A stretch of DNA of 64,000 nt from Onchocerca lupi (lineage: Eukaryota > Nematoda > Chromadorea > Rhabditida > Onchocercidae). How positions within the stretch are numbered: the stretch's first letter is position 1; each line of letters begins with the position of its first letter. The stretch is taken from contig JAOVVO010000328.1 in NCBI GenBank assembly GCA_028564675.1, forward strand, positions 21,435 through 85,434. Reading direction: 5' to 3'. The translations under genes and the position numbers were made by a program. Of the stretch, positions 51,028 through 63,956 are shown piece after piece. A model generated the notes under the pieces. That model saw only the letters and a program-made list of their open reading frames with translations. It had not been told where the DNA came from and did not search any database.

Positions 51028-51692
51028 TTGGCTGCAACAAAATGGAAATTACGAAATCGATTAATATTCAAGAAGGATACCTGATAATTTTTGAAACTGC
51101 GACAAACATAACGCTTTCCTGATTTCGTCATTTTCAAAAAAAAAAAAAAAAAACTGTTCAAAAAAATCCTACCCAGAATGCAAGTGGAGGGAATTTATTT
51201 AAGATGACTTTTAAAAGTAAAAAGAAGTTGTGTAATCAACTGAACAATGTGTGAAAGACATATAGATTATCTTAATTTATACACTGTAAAGAAAAACAGA
51301 TTATTTTTAAAAAATTAGATTAAATATGCCAATGAGATCACAATATATGTACAAATGATTGCTTTTACTGATGCAAAATATCACTGGTTAGAATAATAAC
51401 AGTATTTCCATATCAAACAGAATATATAACATAGTGCATTATCAATCATCTTTATGAACTCGATCGGATAACATTCATACGTGACCATGGCTATCCTGAA
51501 AATTTTACAAATGCAAAAATTTAACTTGACTTCTATGATTTTATTATTTTCATGATCCCTCATATGATTATACAACATTCCAATGTTCTGAAACGCATAT
51601 TCACAACGTTCTGAAATGCAAAAATTCCACATGGCAATCGATAAGCAGACTGAATTTTCCGCCCTTTCCATCCTTCTTCATTTCCATGAAAA
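51028..51692. other. Spacer between CFAP20 and DIS3
   Basis: About 665 bp between the CFAP20 stop (51693) and the DIS3 start, same strand. A minus acceptor-like CATTTCAG near 51614 begins a short frame that could be an alternative last exon of CFAP20. An A17 run lies near 51133. A TTTTGTTGCAG site (51032-51042) precedes the DIS3 ATG, consistent with trans-splicing of a downstream cistron. Confidence 0.45.
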
Positions 51693-53518
51693 CTATGCAC
51701 AATTCTCGAAACAAATATCGCTCAGTAAAATACCAAAAATTGCACTTACCGTTGCGACTATCGGGTCATCATCACTTGTTGGTGAAGAGCCAGTTCCTTG
51801 AGCGCCACTTTTGATCGGTAAATATAGCTTGAATTCAGCAGGAAGTTCATCTTCGGAATACAATCGATCAGCAAAGTAAATTCGTCGGATTCGGCAATTT
51901 GCGTGGATCTAAAAATTATTAATACTATATCGAAAACTATATCAGAAAGTCAGAAAACAAACAAAAAACATTCCCATTAATAAGAATGTTCAATACGGGA
52001 AAGAAATCTTTAATCCACATTTCATATAAAAATAAACCAATTTATTATATTCGGTGATTATAAGTGATTAACTTTATGAACCTGTATACGGAGAGTCTCG
52101 ACATAAGCTGTGCCATATGCACGTTTCGTGAAATCTGCCAAATTGAACTGAATTTGATTCCATCCTTCATCTAATCGCATGGGCATTGTACAAATGAATG
52201 GCTTGACACGAGTGTTGGACTGGAAATTAGATGCTCGAAAACGTCGCTTTACACCTTTATCATCAAGTATCTATAAAATCATAAACTTGAAGATATTATT
52301 AACTTAAACTTCAATGTTAATATCACAAATGGAAAACCATTTTGTGCTAGAAGATTTACAAGAGGAAGAACATTATGGATATTATGAGATGTAAAAAAAA
52401 ATTGGACAATAATACACTAATGAATCAATTCGGTCATTATTATACAGGGAAAAGAGGATAGATCTTAGTGTCACTGCCTTTTTTTGTCAGTCTCGAGCAC
52501 TAAAAAATAACTACATGTCGAGAAAACAATACAGAAAAACCTCCAATATTTATCTATCTACAATTCGGTCAATGAACATCATGGGGCATTGTCATTTCGT
52601 TCTCATCAAAAATAATATAAATTAAATTTTTGCACTGAGGGAAGAAAAAATCATGCGTAAAGAGACAAAATAAAGTTTTTTCTTGGTACAGCTTCATGCA
52701 TTTGAGTGAAAAGCAAACCTGTACTTCAAATGTGAAATATTTCTTCATATTTTTAACAATCATAACCAAATATGGCAATTTGATTCCCAGTGTTTTCTTT
52801 GGATCCAATGGGCACGAAATGTATGTAGTACTAAAAATCTTCAATAAAAAACACAATATCTTGAAATATATTATCTCGAAGTCAAAAATTCAAAATTTAT
52901 AGCGTTCCTTCATCCAGATAAGCAAAAGTTGATAACTACATAATTTCAAATTATCTCTAATCGTACTATCACACATAATCCGATACATCTAAAATACCAT
53001 TCCGTCATAGAAAGTAACATGAAGTAGTTCGGGAATTAAAAAAAAAATTTTGAAATGTTGAAAATATTTCACCTCACATTTGTACCCAATATTTCGATTA
53101 TTAGTGATTGTATATCGTCATCATTGATCCGTTTTATATGTCCATTTCGAACCTGAAATTGAATGAAGTATATCGGAAATTAATGTTTTTAATTTTTTCA
53201 TTGAATTAGTATTACAATACATGACTGAAATGGATGGTACTGGATAAGTCGCTAGAAAATCCTTCTTAAAAGCAAGATAAAGACAATATTTCTGATATTG
53301 ATCACTATTGAGAAGCGCAGAGAGATTATTTCAATCTAATTTAAATTAAATCTTGACAATCAACGTGCGACCATTTAATCTCTGGATCTAAGAAAATGAC
53401 ATTAATTTTAAAAATTCTGAAAATTGAAATTAACCTTTTTATCCCATATTTGTAGTGGTTTACTTCCAATACTATATAGTACAGAAAGTAATCCACTTTG
53501 GAATGTATTATGAAACAT
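51693..53518 (-). CDS. CFAP20: CFAP20 (Bug22/GTL3 family) protein
   Basis: CFAP20 is a small, very conserved protein of ciliary doublet microtubules (inner junction), also found in nuclei. Five exons: 53435-53518, 53073-53152, 52719-52830, 52082-52270 and 51693-51908, giving 226 residues. The first 185 or so match the family almost residue for residue: MFHNTFQSGLLSVLYSIGSK, VRNGHIKRI, CPLDPKKTLGIKLP, KYFTFEVQ, RFRASNFQSNTRVKPFICTM, ANCRIRRIYF, LYSEDELPAEFKLYLP. The human protein ends soon after that point. Here a non-conserved tail follows (KSGAQGTGSSPTSDDDPIVA...). A good donor (ACG|GTAAGT at 51750/51749) lies in this tail, so the last exon may instead splice to an acceptor near 51614. Confidence 0.95.
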
Positions 53519-54661
53519 TCACACTGAAAATACAAAAACTAATTAAGAATTCCAAATTTAAAATTCAATTCGGATTATACGAAGATACAAAATCCTATAC
53601 GATAAAACATTGGGATATTCTGGCTATGAATAAAACTGAAATGGAAATTCGATAATTAAATACACTTCTAGTTAAGACAAAATTCGTAATGAAATACTCA
53701 ATATAAAACATAAAATTACTCTGTGCATGTCATCTCATCGTTTGAAGTATGCAACGATAATGCAACATCATTTAGGCTGCTTTGAATAATTCAGGTGAAA
53801 AATATAATAGGAAGAGAGAAAAATGAAGACGAGGGAATTCTACCAAGCATTAATAGATGTGGATGGAGCGGAGATTGAAAAAAAGGAAATTATAGGGTGG
53901 TAGAAAAGTGAGCAAGAGAAAGATTCAGATTTTGAGAAAGTGTGAAACAGAGATTGAAGATAGGAGGAGATTAGCATTTAAGTTATGTAGAATAGAATGC
54001 GATGAGGGATTGAGAGAATTAGCGGACATTGTAGTTAATAGACAGTGTGTTATACATTATAGTTAATTTGATGAGAAGAGACGGAAGACGGTGTAGGGAA
54101 AAGGAGAATGTCGATGTGAAATACTGGAAGAATATTACAGCGATGAATTAAGAGAATGTTGATAGATTAAGATTTTTAGTAGTAGAAAAGATTGAGAGTA
54201 GCTGAAACTGAAAGTAAGCAAAAATATGTTGTGGCGATTTCATACTTTTAATAACTATATTCAACGCTTATAAGAGTAATGAGTAATTATATTAATTATT
54301 GATTGATTAGCGTTTTCGGCATGAAATACTGATTATTGATAGTGTCATTTTTCCACAATTAGGCTTAATTAATTAGAATTGGACAATGATCATTGCTATA
54401 GATAAGTCTGATTTGTAAATTGAGCAATAAGATTCATGTCCGAACAATTAAAAACTTGTAATATAGTGAAACATGAGAATGAATATTTTACTTTAGGTTA
54501 AGATCAATATTTCAAATCAATATTTTCGATAATCGATTTTCAAGAATTCTTTCATTGAATTGAATTTATTTGATTCTTCTAGATATATATATATATATTA
54601 ATTTACGTCTTATTACTTAGTACTTTCTTCTTCTTTTGCAGAATTATTTACAACTGTAAGG
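53519..54661. other. Divergent spacer with purine-rich segment
   Basis: Intergenic DNA between CFAP20 (-) and the ashwin-like gene (+). From about 53795 to 54230 the plus strand is markedly purine-rich (GAGAGA, GGAAGA, GAAAAG strings) and less AT-rich than its neighbours. One plus frame is open for 56 codons (from about 53898) without an ATG. An acceptor-like TTTTGCAG ends at 54641, 20 nt before the ATG at 54662. Confidence 0.5.
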
Positions 54662-54890
54662 ATGGCAAATAATGAAGATGACATTATGCCGTCAACTTCG
54701 ATGTTACTATTTCCGGATTTGATGACACGAGATGAACTTATCGCTATTTTGAAGTATAAATTCAGAAGGATGAATGTAAATACAAGCAAGATAAGCAAGC
54801 TAACAGATGATGAATTATTGGAACAATTCAAGAAATTTGTCATGCCAAAACCTCAACGAAAGGTTTTTTTTCATCTTTGTAGTTGATTTC

Positions 54891-54922
<32 letters not shown>

Positions 54923-55893
54923 CACAAGTTTTAATTTAATCGTGATTTTATTTTCGTTTACTTTTCATTATCATTTATCAAAAGAACGAATGAGATATAT
55001 TCATTCCCAGAAATTATTAATAGTAAGCCGAGAATATTTGTTTGGTATATCAATTGATACTAACATTTTGAAGTCTCAGTTATCGATAATTTAAGCAGCG
55101 TCGTTAAAATATTTGAATTTTGAATTCTTTCTTCATGTACTTATTTTAAATTTAACGATGATAGTATTATAAATTAATCAATAGAAAAATCATGAAAAGT
55201 TTATTAATTTATATGAGTTCATTGTTTACATGACTTTTTTTTGGTTTTTCAGAATGTTTTTTTGACATTTATACTTTTTTTTCGCTCATATTTATTATAA
55301 AATTTGATCCTTTATATTTTCGTCTTGCTAAAATAAATATATTTTCAGGAATATAGTGCCTTTCATTCTTCCGATAACTCCAAAATTAAGAATTCGAATG
55401 ACTTAGGTAAAGTATCAGTGGATGAAATGGAGGTTTGATTTTTTTTCTTTCTTTTTTCATAACTTTTATAATCGGTCTGCTAAGAAATAAGCTCATCGAA
55501 TACATTGATAAGTTTAATTACGACATTTTAATCTTTAATTATGTCAGCTATGTAATGAGTAACAGTTGTTTGAGATAAAATCACTTATTTTTTTTCATTA
55601 AAACTGATTTACGTAAGCTTCTTACTGTAGTTTTAAAATTTGTAACTTTAACAGTTGGTTATTTCTTCGTAGTTTTAGATTTAACTGTAATATACTTTTC
55701 AAGTTGAAGCAGAACTTTCAATTTTCTTGATATTCACTCTTTGCTAATATTTCAGAATTTGGGATCAATGCGTAATGGAATTAATCCAATTAATAGACGG
55801 CGAACTTATGAAAAACGGCATAATACTAGTAGCACAGAATACCATTCTCCTAAGAAAAATGCTCGAAAACATTCCCCCATACGATTTCCATAA
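54662..55893 (+). CDS. Ashwin-like small protein (putative tRNA-ligase complex subunit)
   Basis: Three exons: 54662-54862, 55349-55432 and 55756-55893, giving 140 residues, all phase 0. Residues 16-66 (LLFPDLMTRDELIAILKYK ... ELLEQFKKFVMPKPQR) resemble the N-terminal block of vertebrate ashwin (C2orf49), where LLHPELLS... ends in ...PLPQR. Vertebrate ashwin associates with the RTCB tRNA-splicing ligase complex, so a similar role is possible by homology. The rest is basic and disordered (RRRTYEKRH, SPKKNARKHSPIRFP end), suggesting a nuclear or RNA-bound protein. The TTTTGCAG site at 54634-54641 is a likely 5' (trans-)splice acceptor. The identification rests on one short block and remembered sequence. 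Confidence 0.65.
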
Positions 55894-57372
55894 TTTAGAA
55901 GCAATAAGAAAAATGTATATTTCGACTGTATAAAGTAGATAAACGGGAAGTGCTATTTATTTTTCACTTTCTTTATTTAGATTTCTTTCAGGCCTGAAAT
56001 TGAAATACTTTCATGTCATATTATATTTTGTTACTACGTTTTAAACAAATTTAAATCTGAAATTTCAGTTGATAGATTTCGTGATCTAAGTACCATTTGG
56101 AGATGAATGGTATTATTGAAGATGTTAAGCCTCATTTCATATTTCCATAAGTTTTTTTTTTTTTTTTTTCAAGAAAACGCAAAGTTTTTCTTCCTTACGT
56201 GCTTTCTTTATAGCGATTGATAAATAAGATTTTCATCGGAAGAGTTACAAACGTTTTAAAAAAATTTTTCAACTGCATTTTTTTTTTTTTTGAAATTGGA
56301 AAATTTTGTTTTTCAAATATTTTTTTTTTTTCAGTTATCTACCATTTTGTATGAATTAGAAATTTGTACACATCAAATTTTTCGATTCAATATGTATGAT
56401 TTCCGAATTTTTTCTGACTTACAATTTTCTTTAATTCCATTAATTTTTACGCATAGTTTCATCCTTCCTTACTTCGCAATTTCCTTCTCGTTGAATTACT
56501 TGAACAAAGAGAACAGAACATTACTGAATACCAAATATTACCATTATTAAAAAATATGTATTTAATGATTAATCAATGATTTTATTATTATAAAAGTTGG
56601 AATTTTTTGATTCTGGTAAAAGGTGAGTTTTTTTTTTTTTTTCGGTAGGATTTCAGTTGTTGACATTTATCATTCATTTCAAAATTCAATCATTTCTAGA
56701 ATTAGCCATAATAAACAATCAAGTGTCTTATTGATCAGGAGTATCATATGATCCAAAAAGTTTTATATTCTTTTATGTACTATTTTATGATCTCTTTGCT
56801 GCATCATTTCATGTCTTTTTTAATGTTTTCAATTTTCTATATTGATTTTTCCTCTCCTTATAATTACTGCAATTCTTTTTATTGAATTTCTAATTCATCT
56901 AGGAACATTTTCTTTGGAATCATTTGTATTTTTGAGTGGTGAAGTTAATTTTTAATCTTTCAACAAAGGCAATCATTATTCTTTTTTTAGATAAGATTAA
57001 ACAATGAGGAAAAAAGTCTTTTGTACTTAATTGCTAAGAGTCTTTTTCCTTATTTGCTGAAAGTATTTTATCTAAAATTCCTATTATATTCTAATTTGCT
57101 TACATTTACCGTGTATATTTATTTATTTTGTTATTTTTGCATCCGCATATTTGAATTGTTTACACCTTTAATAAAACAAACAAATTAAGAAAGATGCGTA
57201 ATACGAAATGTCTAAACTAAGTTCGGAAATATATTCATGATTTTTTATAATAATAAAATATAATTATCGTTAATTTACATTTTATAATAATAAAGTATAA
57301 TTTTTATTAGTTTATAGATACCAGTAACAAAGACTTTGAACCAATCAGAATTGATCCTATTATAATTATTAC

Positions 57373-57399
<27 letters not shown>
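57373..57399. repeat. (AT)n microsatellite
   Basis: Alternating TA for about 27 bp. Confidence 0.9.
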
Positions 57400-57403
<4 letters not shown>

Positions 57404-58154
57404 TTTTTTAATATCTATATTTGAATCTCAATAAATTAAAATAAAAAAATTCAATTTAAATTTAATTTCTGAGAATCTTTTTTTCGCTTTTTCACTTCTA
57501 CAAATTTCGATTTGACTAGCATTGGCTAAAAGATAAATTAGTTTTTGTTTATCCGAAATATAATAACTGAATATTAGATCGAAATAACAATGGTAGTTTA
57601 CATATGGAATTGAAATATCATAGTAATAGTTGAATAAAATATAAGCAAAGTGATAATAGACAAATAAGATAGATGACAAAAAAAAAAACACATCCCGTAA
57701 TTAATTATAGTGAATTTAATGAGTAGGCGAATTAATTAACAATCAGGTGATAATGCAAATTGTATTAAGTTATGTGACAATTTCCTAAAATGCATTTTGA
57801 CATGAGAATGATATCATTTAAATATAAACTTTAGGCTGAATAATAGAAAAAGAAAAAGCCTAGTATCTATAGTTTTAGGCAAACAAAGAAAGTTCAAATT
57901 ATTACTAGAAAAAGTTTCTAAAATTTGAAAATCATATTTTAATCAATAAAAATTTCAGTAAAATTATTCAATTACTTTTTTTTTTTTTTTTTTGATAAAT
58001 AAATATATCATACAAATTGAGATAATCAAAGATAGTATAAATGAAATAAATAGATGAGAATTTTGAGATGAATAAATTAACAATTAGGAAATTTATGTTT
58101 TTATTCAATTCTTATTGCTTCAGCAATTTATTGTATTAGCATTTTTTTTTCTTC

Positions 58155-58161
<7 letters not shown>

Positions 58162-58196
<35 letters not shown>
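58162..58196. repeat. Poly-T tract, 35 nt
   Basis: Uninterrupted T run just downstream of the receptor gene's 3' end. Confidence 0.9.
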
Positions 58197-58197
<1 letters not shown>

Positions 58198-58232
58198 TAC
58201 CATAAAATTTGCTATTAGCAATAGTAATCGAA

Positions 58233-61200
58233 TTATACAGTACAATTTGTTGGTTCTTCCTTGAGCCACATCTTCAGGAGTGCTCGCCTATATGGTCGAA
58301 GTAAGATTAAATTAATTAAAGCATTTGAAAGTGGATGAATACCAATAATTGCTTCACCAACAGTAAACCATATCATATCAATATCGATTGAAAACATTAA
58401 AAATACATCTGAAATATTTCATTCATTATCGCAAAATTTTCCTAAATTGTAAAATATTTATAAAAATATCTAATCTTCAAATAATGCAATTTGATGTTAT
58501 TATGTTGAAAATTTTATGACAAAAAGTATGTAATAAAAAATCAATCATAAATGATTGGATTAATTTAAATTTTTAATTATATTTAATTATAATATTGATC
58601 CATGGAATTGTTTAATTTTAATTTCGAATAATATTTTCGAAAAATAATTTTATTTTATTTTTTTTTTTGGATTATTATTGATTTGTTTTGTTTTTTTTTT
58701 TTTCATTTTTAAAAATATCTTATCTAAAGCCTAAATTGTAATATTTATGTATTGAAAAATGAAAAAAAAAAAAAAAAATCAATAATTCGATGATGAATTA
58801 AAAATGCTAATTAACGACATCATTATTATTTATTTGAGATGTGATGTTTTTCATCCATAATTAAATAATTAAAATGTACATAAACATACATACATAAATT
58901 CATACAAAAATAGCATATTTTATTTCATTAAAATATTAATTAATTAGCAAGAATATTTATTGATAATTCAAAAATTAATAATAAAATTAGCTTGCATATG
59001 TAAAAATTATAAGATAGTTTTCAAAAAAAAAAATTTCATTTATTAATTTTTTTTTTCATTTATCATTTTTCATTATCACTTATCATTCATTTACCAATTC
59101 ATTTATCATTTCATTATCATTTATCATTCACTTATCACTCACTTATCATCTTATATTAGCAATAATTTTAGCAAAAATTTGGCTCTTGAAAAGAAAAAAA
59201 AAAAAAAAAAAAAGGGAAAGTTTGAAATGAACAAACTTGCAATATAATATGGTGTGGCCAAGACAAGTGGCATAAATGCCTGCAAAATATATGTATAAAC
59301 AATTGCTTTTTGTTGTTGCAAATGTCTTGGATTCAAACTTCGACCACTTTGCTTCATTGCTGCTTTGGATTGTCGTCGAACGATTGATGATAGCACCAAT
59401 AAATTGCAAATGAATGAGAAGATGAAAAATGATGGTGCCAAGACGAAAAATACAAACTGAAATCATTAATTAATCAATTAATCAATTTTAATAAATAATT
59501 TAAAAAAAAAAACACAAAAAAGAAACATTTATTATAGTTCAAGCAACAATAATTTATATATTATGTATAAATTTAAGTGTAAATTATGAAAAATAGATCA
59601 AATATATTTGAATAATTACGATAAATTATTTAATTATTTCGGTAAATTTTTTTTTTTTTTGAATAAATAGTCTGTTAAATACAAAAAATTGCTAATTATA
59701 TATTATATTTCATAATTACTTAAAAATATAATATTTCATAAAAAAAAAAAAATTTATCAGCTTTATGTATTAAGAAATAAAAATTTAATATTACAATTAA
59801 TTAAATTCGAATGTATGAATTTTTATACGAATTATTATAAAAGTAATAATTAACTATTTCAGTTGTACAAAATAATTAATAATTTATAGGTATAGTAACA
59901 ATTACAGTTGTTTACTAATTATTCACTTCGTTAAGTTTATGAGGATTGTAAATTGCTACTAAAAACCTACTAATTAATTAATTAGCCATATTAAAGTAGA
60001 ATAATTATTTCATTTGTGTTAATGCGAATTATTCGAAATTCATAATCATACTATTTTGTTCGGTACTGTAATACTAAAGACAGAAAATATCTTACAAATC
60101 AAAAATGAAATTTTTTTTAAACAATTATTTCGAAAATTTTTCGAAAAATTATTTTGAAATTTATAAGAGATATTAGAAGTAAGAAAAGTTTAAAAATGAA
60201 ATGTAATTTGATATTTTCAATTTTTCAATATTTTAATTCTGAAGATTTTCAGCAAAACTTTAGCTTTCTCATTTTACCGCTTTTAACTGAAATTCGATTA
60301 AACTTTATTTTTTTTGAAATTCAACTAAAAATATCTTAAATTTTGAACATTTAGCAGTAAAAAAATGCTGCAAATTCAAAATATGATTCGCAATTTATTT
60401 TTATTCATGAAATTTGATATATTTTGAGCCACAAAAATTTTTGGCTCTTGTTTAGAAAGTACTACATAGATGCTAATAAAATGAGAAAAAAAAATTGTTG
60501 AAAATTTTAATTTTTTTTAATCAATAATTAAAATTTTATTACAAACCATAAGACTTTCTTCCTAAGTACTTGTTATTATTTGTAAAAAAAAAAATAAAAG
60601 TGAAAAAAATTGTTTATTTAAGGCTATAGATCTGGATAATTTTAAAATGATAATAAATTGGGGAATTATCAAAAAAAAGAAAATGATAATAATAATAATA
60701 ATGTCTGATAAGAAATTGATTTGATAAGAAATTATCGCATACAAGAAATTATTATTTTTATGTTTTGTTTGCTTTCTCAATTCGCACCTTTTCATTATAA
60801 TATGAATTTTAATCTATAATAAAATTAATTACAAACAATTCATCACTAATAAAATTTTAATTTCACATTCAATCGTCTAAAATTTGAAAAATTACAACCT
60901 TTATAATTAGTAATACTTAATTATGATATTATTTATTTTACAAATAAAATGTCGAATTTTTAATTCCTTCATTTCTTTTTTCAAATTTTATTGTTTTCAA
61001 ATTTTTGCTCTGTTCATTTATATGATGGGCATGTTTCCAACTATTTACCAAATTTTCATCAATTTTTTGTATAAATAATGAAAAATCTTCAGAAATAATT
61101 CTTTACTTCTTATCAATCTTTATCAATTATCACTTCCCATTGATCTTTTCCACCATTCTTTCTTTCTTATAATTCAAGAATGTATGAAGAATAGTTAATT

Positions 61201-61909
61201 AGTAGTTAGTGTAATTAATAAGAATAATTAACTGTATGTATATCTTTTCTGATAAATTCTCTTTCTTTCTTATATTTTCATTAATAATTTTTTTAATTTA
61301 ATTTTTTAATTGTTTCTTTTTTTTTCAAATAATTTCTTGATTATTTCAAAGATAATGAAATTAACTTACAACATTAGTATATGGTGACATTCGGATATAT
61401 GCAAAAATGAAATCATAGAGGACAACATTCTGAAGGCAAAGGTCATAGATGGCAACCAACATTGGAATTGCAAAACATGTCAGAATTATTATTGTTAAAG
61501 TTTGAATGCTTAAATCACAATTATGACATACTAATAACCATTGATCAATGGCTAAAACCGGAAATAGGAAGTAAATGACGTACGTGGTATTGTAAACAAC
61601 CGTACGTAAGAAGCTACAGGTAAACAAACTTAGTTTAATATCACCAAAAAGCATAATTAAATAGATTGAATTTAATAGCAAATAACCAAAAAGACCATAT
61701 AAATTGGCAATTGTCATGCCTAAAGTTGGATATTTGACACGTGCCGATATGAGGCCACGTTTTAGGCCCATATAGGCTAAGAGAATATTTGGTGGTACAG
61801 CCAAGCAATATAGGGCAATATAAATGATCGAATTTGGTAAATATGATTCCAATGCAGGCACTTGATCATTAAGATCTGTTGCATTCTCGACTTCTTTATA
61901 AAATGACAT
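58233..61909 (-). CDS. Seven-transmembrane serpentine (chemo)receptor
   Basis: Three exons, 61370-61909, 59237-59456 and 58233-58408, give 311 residues in one consistent frame. Seven hydrophobic spans are visible: TM1 about 28-48 (IALYCLAVPPNILLAYM), TM2 60-88, TM3 100-126, TM4 134-158, TM5 at the start of exon 2 (LAPSFFIFSFICNLLVLSS), TM6 (IVYTYILQAFMPLVLATPYY) and TM7, followed by a short tail. The end of TM7 (HPLSNALINLILLRPYRRAL) and the TM6 Q-x-x-x-P pattern resemble the nematode Str superfamily, but I cannot assign the exact family. The canonical DRY after TM3 is absent (AIDQWLLVC). There are N-terminal and C-terminal N-x-T sites. Intron 1 is about 1.9 kb, the longest in the window. Confidence 0.85.
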
Positions 61910-62993
61910 CCTGAAAATTTTTCAAATTTATCAAAATTTCGATAAATTCCAGCATTTTGAAAATATCTTTTTAATACATTGAAATAAGTGAATATAAAAG
62001 ATGAAACTTTTCTTTGAAATAAACATTTGTCTTGGTAGGTAAGAAAGAAATATGATAATAAAATTTTAGAAGAATCATGAATGATTGATTAATTAGTTAG
62101 GTTCATTTATAAACTTTTTAAACTTTTTGCAAGCATGCAAAAAAAGATGAGAAAGAATTAGCAAATTAATCAGAAATCAAAATTTTGCATGAAATTGTTT
62201 TAAATTAATTTCAACCTTAATTAATTGAGCATATAAAGTTCATAATATATGCAATGATGAAATCATGTTAAAAATTCGATTGTCAGCATTATCTAATTAA
62301 AACTATTGAATCGAAATTACAATAAAATTACTCTTTTATTTAATTTAATGAGGAATTATTTTCTCAAAAAAATTCAAATAACCATAATTGTTGGAAATTA
62401 TAATGCATAAATCAGTTTTATTGCTAAAATCGATTTGATTAATTAATATAAAAGCTTTTTTAAATTATTTCATCATTCAGAAAATGTAAATTTGCAGAAA
62501 ATTATGCATGAAAGATATTATCATTGAAGGTAACTTTTTGTATGATGAAATTCATTTCTGCTTCTAATTAATTATTCAACTTTCTTCAGTTAATTAGCAA
62601 GATTTGTATTCGTAATTAATAACCATCCAATTCTGTCATTTCTATAATTGCATAGAAACTATCGGGATCAATAATTCATAAAATGTGAACAATAATAAAT
62701 TTAATTACACTAAAATAAAGACAACAGTGAATCAGAGAAATTAACTGTTGCCCTAATTAATGTATTGTAGTTTCATGATTACAGTAGATATAACTACTGT
62801 AATGCAAAACAACTCAATGGGCTACTGTAGTTGCTACTATATCATTATCATATCTACTAAGCGTAATTGATGTCACGAAATTTAGCACTAGAAAAATAAA
62901 AATGTTTGCATGACTGATAGATAAAATCACAAACGATAATATCAGAGTTATAACTATTAGTAGTTAACATTTTATTTTATGCGAAGATTCTAT
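61910..62993. other. AT-rich upstream region of the receptor gene
   Basis: Presumed promoter side of the receptor gene. No second gene or clear regulatory element is recognised. A small CTACTGTA/TACTGTAG-like cluster (62768-62836) contains repeated ACTGTAATG/ACTACTGTA strings. Confidence 0.4.
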
Positions 62994-63301
62994 GATTCTA
63001 CAAATGATGAGAAGATTTCATGATTCTACAAATAATGAGAAGATTTCATGATTCTACAAATAATGAGAAGATTTCATGATTCTCCAAATAATGAAAATAT
63101 TTCATGATTCTACAAATGATGAGAAGATTTCATGATTCTCCAAATAATGAAAATATTTCATGATTCTACAAATAATGAGAAGATTTCATGATTCTACAAA
63201 TAATGAGAAGATATCATGATTCTACAAATAATGAGAAGATATCATGATTCTACAAATAATGAGAAGATTCTATGATTCTACAAATAATGAAAAGAATCTA
63301 C
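62994..63301. repeat. 28-bp minisatellite, 11 copies
   Basis: Unit GATTCTACAAATAATGAGAA + GATTTCAT repeats eleven times with exact 28-bp spacing and no indels. Copies 4 and 6 share the same three differences (CTCC, GAAAA, TATTT), pointing to a two-unit duplication within the array. Copies 8 and 9 share ATATCAT. Confidence 0.97.
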
Positions 63302-63539
63302 GATTTTTCAATGAAAAAATTCGTTAATTTCGAAAAGATTCTAAAAGATGATAATATATGTCAATTGCGAATATCCACAATTAGCTTCTTCATGAAAGTT
63401 TCTAACAAAATAAGATTGCTTAAAGTTCCCTTAGTCATGCATATATTTCATTTCTTCAATCCTGAATTTGATTCAATTAATATATAAGCATTTCGTGACG
63501 TAAATGACGTGAATGAAAATATGCGCTACCTGGATAATA

Positions 63540-63540
<1 letters not shown>

Positions 63541-63573
<33 letters not shown>
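63541..63573. repeat. (ATT)11 microsatellite
   Basis: Eleven perfect ATT triplets at 63541-63573, preceded by related ATAATATATT sequence. Confidence 0.95.
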
Positions 63574-63956
63574 GAAGTCTAAAGTAATTATCCATCATAT
63601 AACAGTGGCATATTCGTGATATCAAGTTTGTTGTTTATGCTTCGAGCTTAAAGCTTTGCATCATTTCTGATCTATAAAATTCATCGTGTCAAAGCATAGG
63701 ACAGATATTTCTCGACTTAATACCTAATTATAGACAAAAAAAAAAAGAAAGAAAAACTTTTTGTAAAAAATCCAACCATTATTTTTGATTGAAATTTTAT
63801 AAAAATTCAAAAAATTTAAATTTTTAAAAATGAAATATTGCAATATCAAATGGAAATTAAGCATTTCTAAAGAAATTTTACATTATCATACAAACTATGC
63901 AAACATTTCTTAAATCAAATATTTTTAAATTCAACTAAACTTCTCCTTTCTTTAAG

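Larger units (their letters stand above)
55894..58232. other. AT-rich intergenic region
   Basis: No gene recognised. It holds 3' sequence of the ashwin-like gene and of the receptor gene, several T runs (56153-56170, 56628-56642), an (AT)n tract at 57373-57399 and the T35 tract at 58162-58196. The frame at 56290-56550 is Phe/Ile/Leu-rich and looks like AT-rich noise. Confidence 0.5.

Noticed and set aside
59146..59466. Second minus-strand frame overlapping receptor exon 2
   Set aside because: Shadow of the receptor exon; it lacks the TM5-TM6 pattern seen in the chosen frame.
62994..63301. Regular 28-bp repeats resembling a CRISPR array
   Set aside because: Units are directly adjacent with no unique spacers, and the host is a eukaryote.
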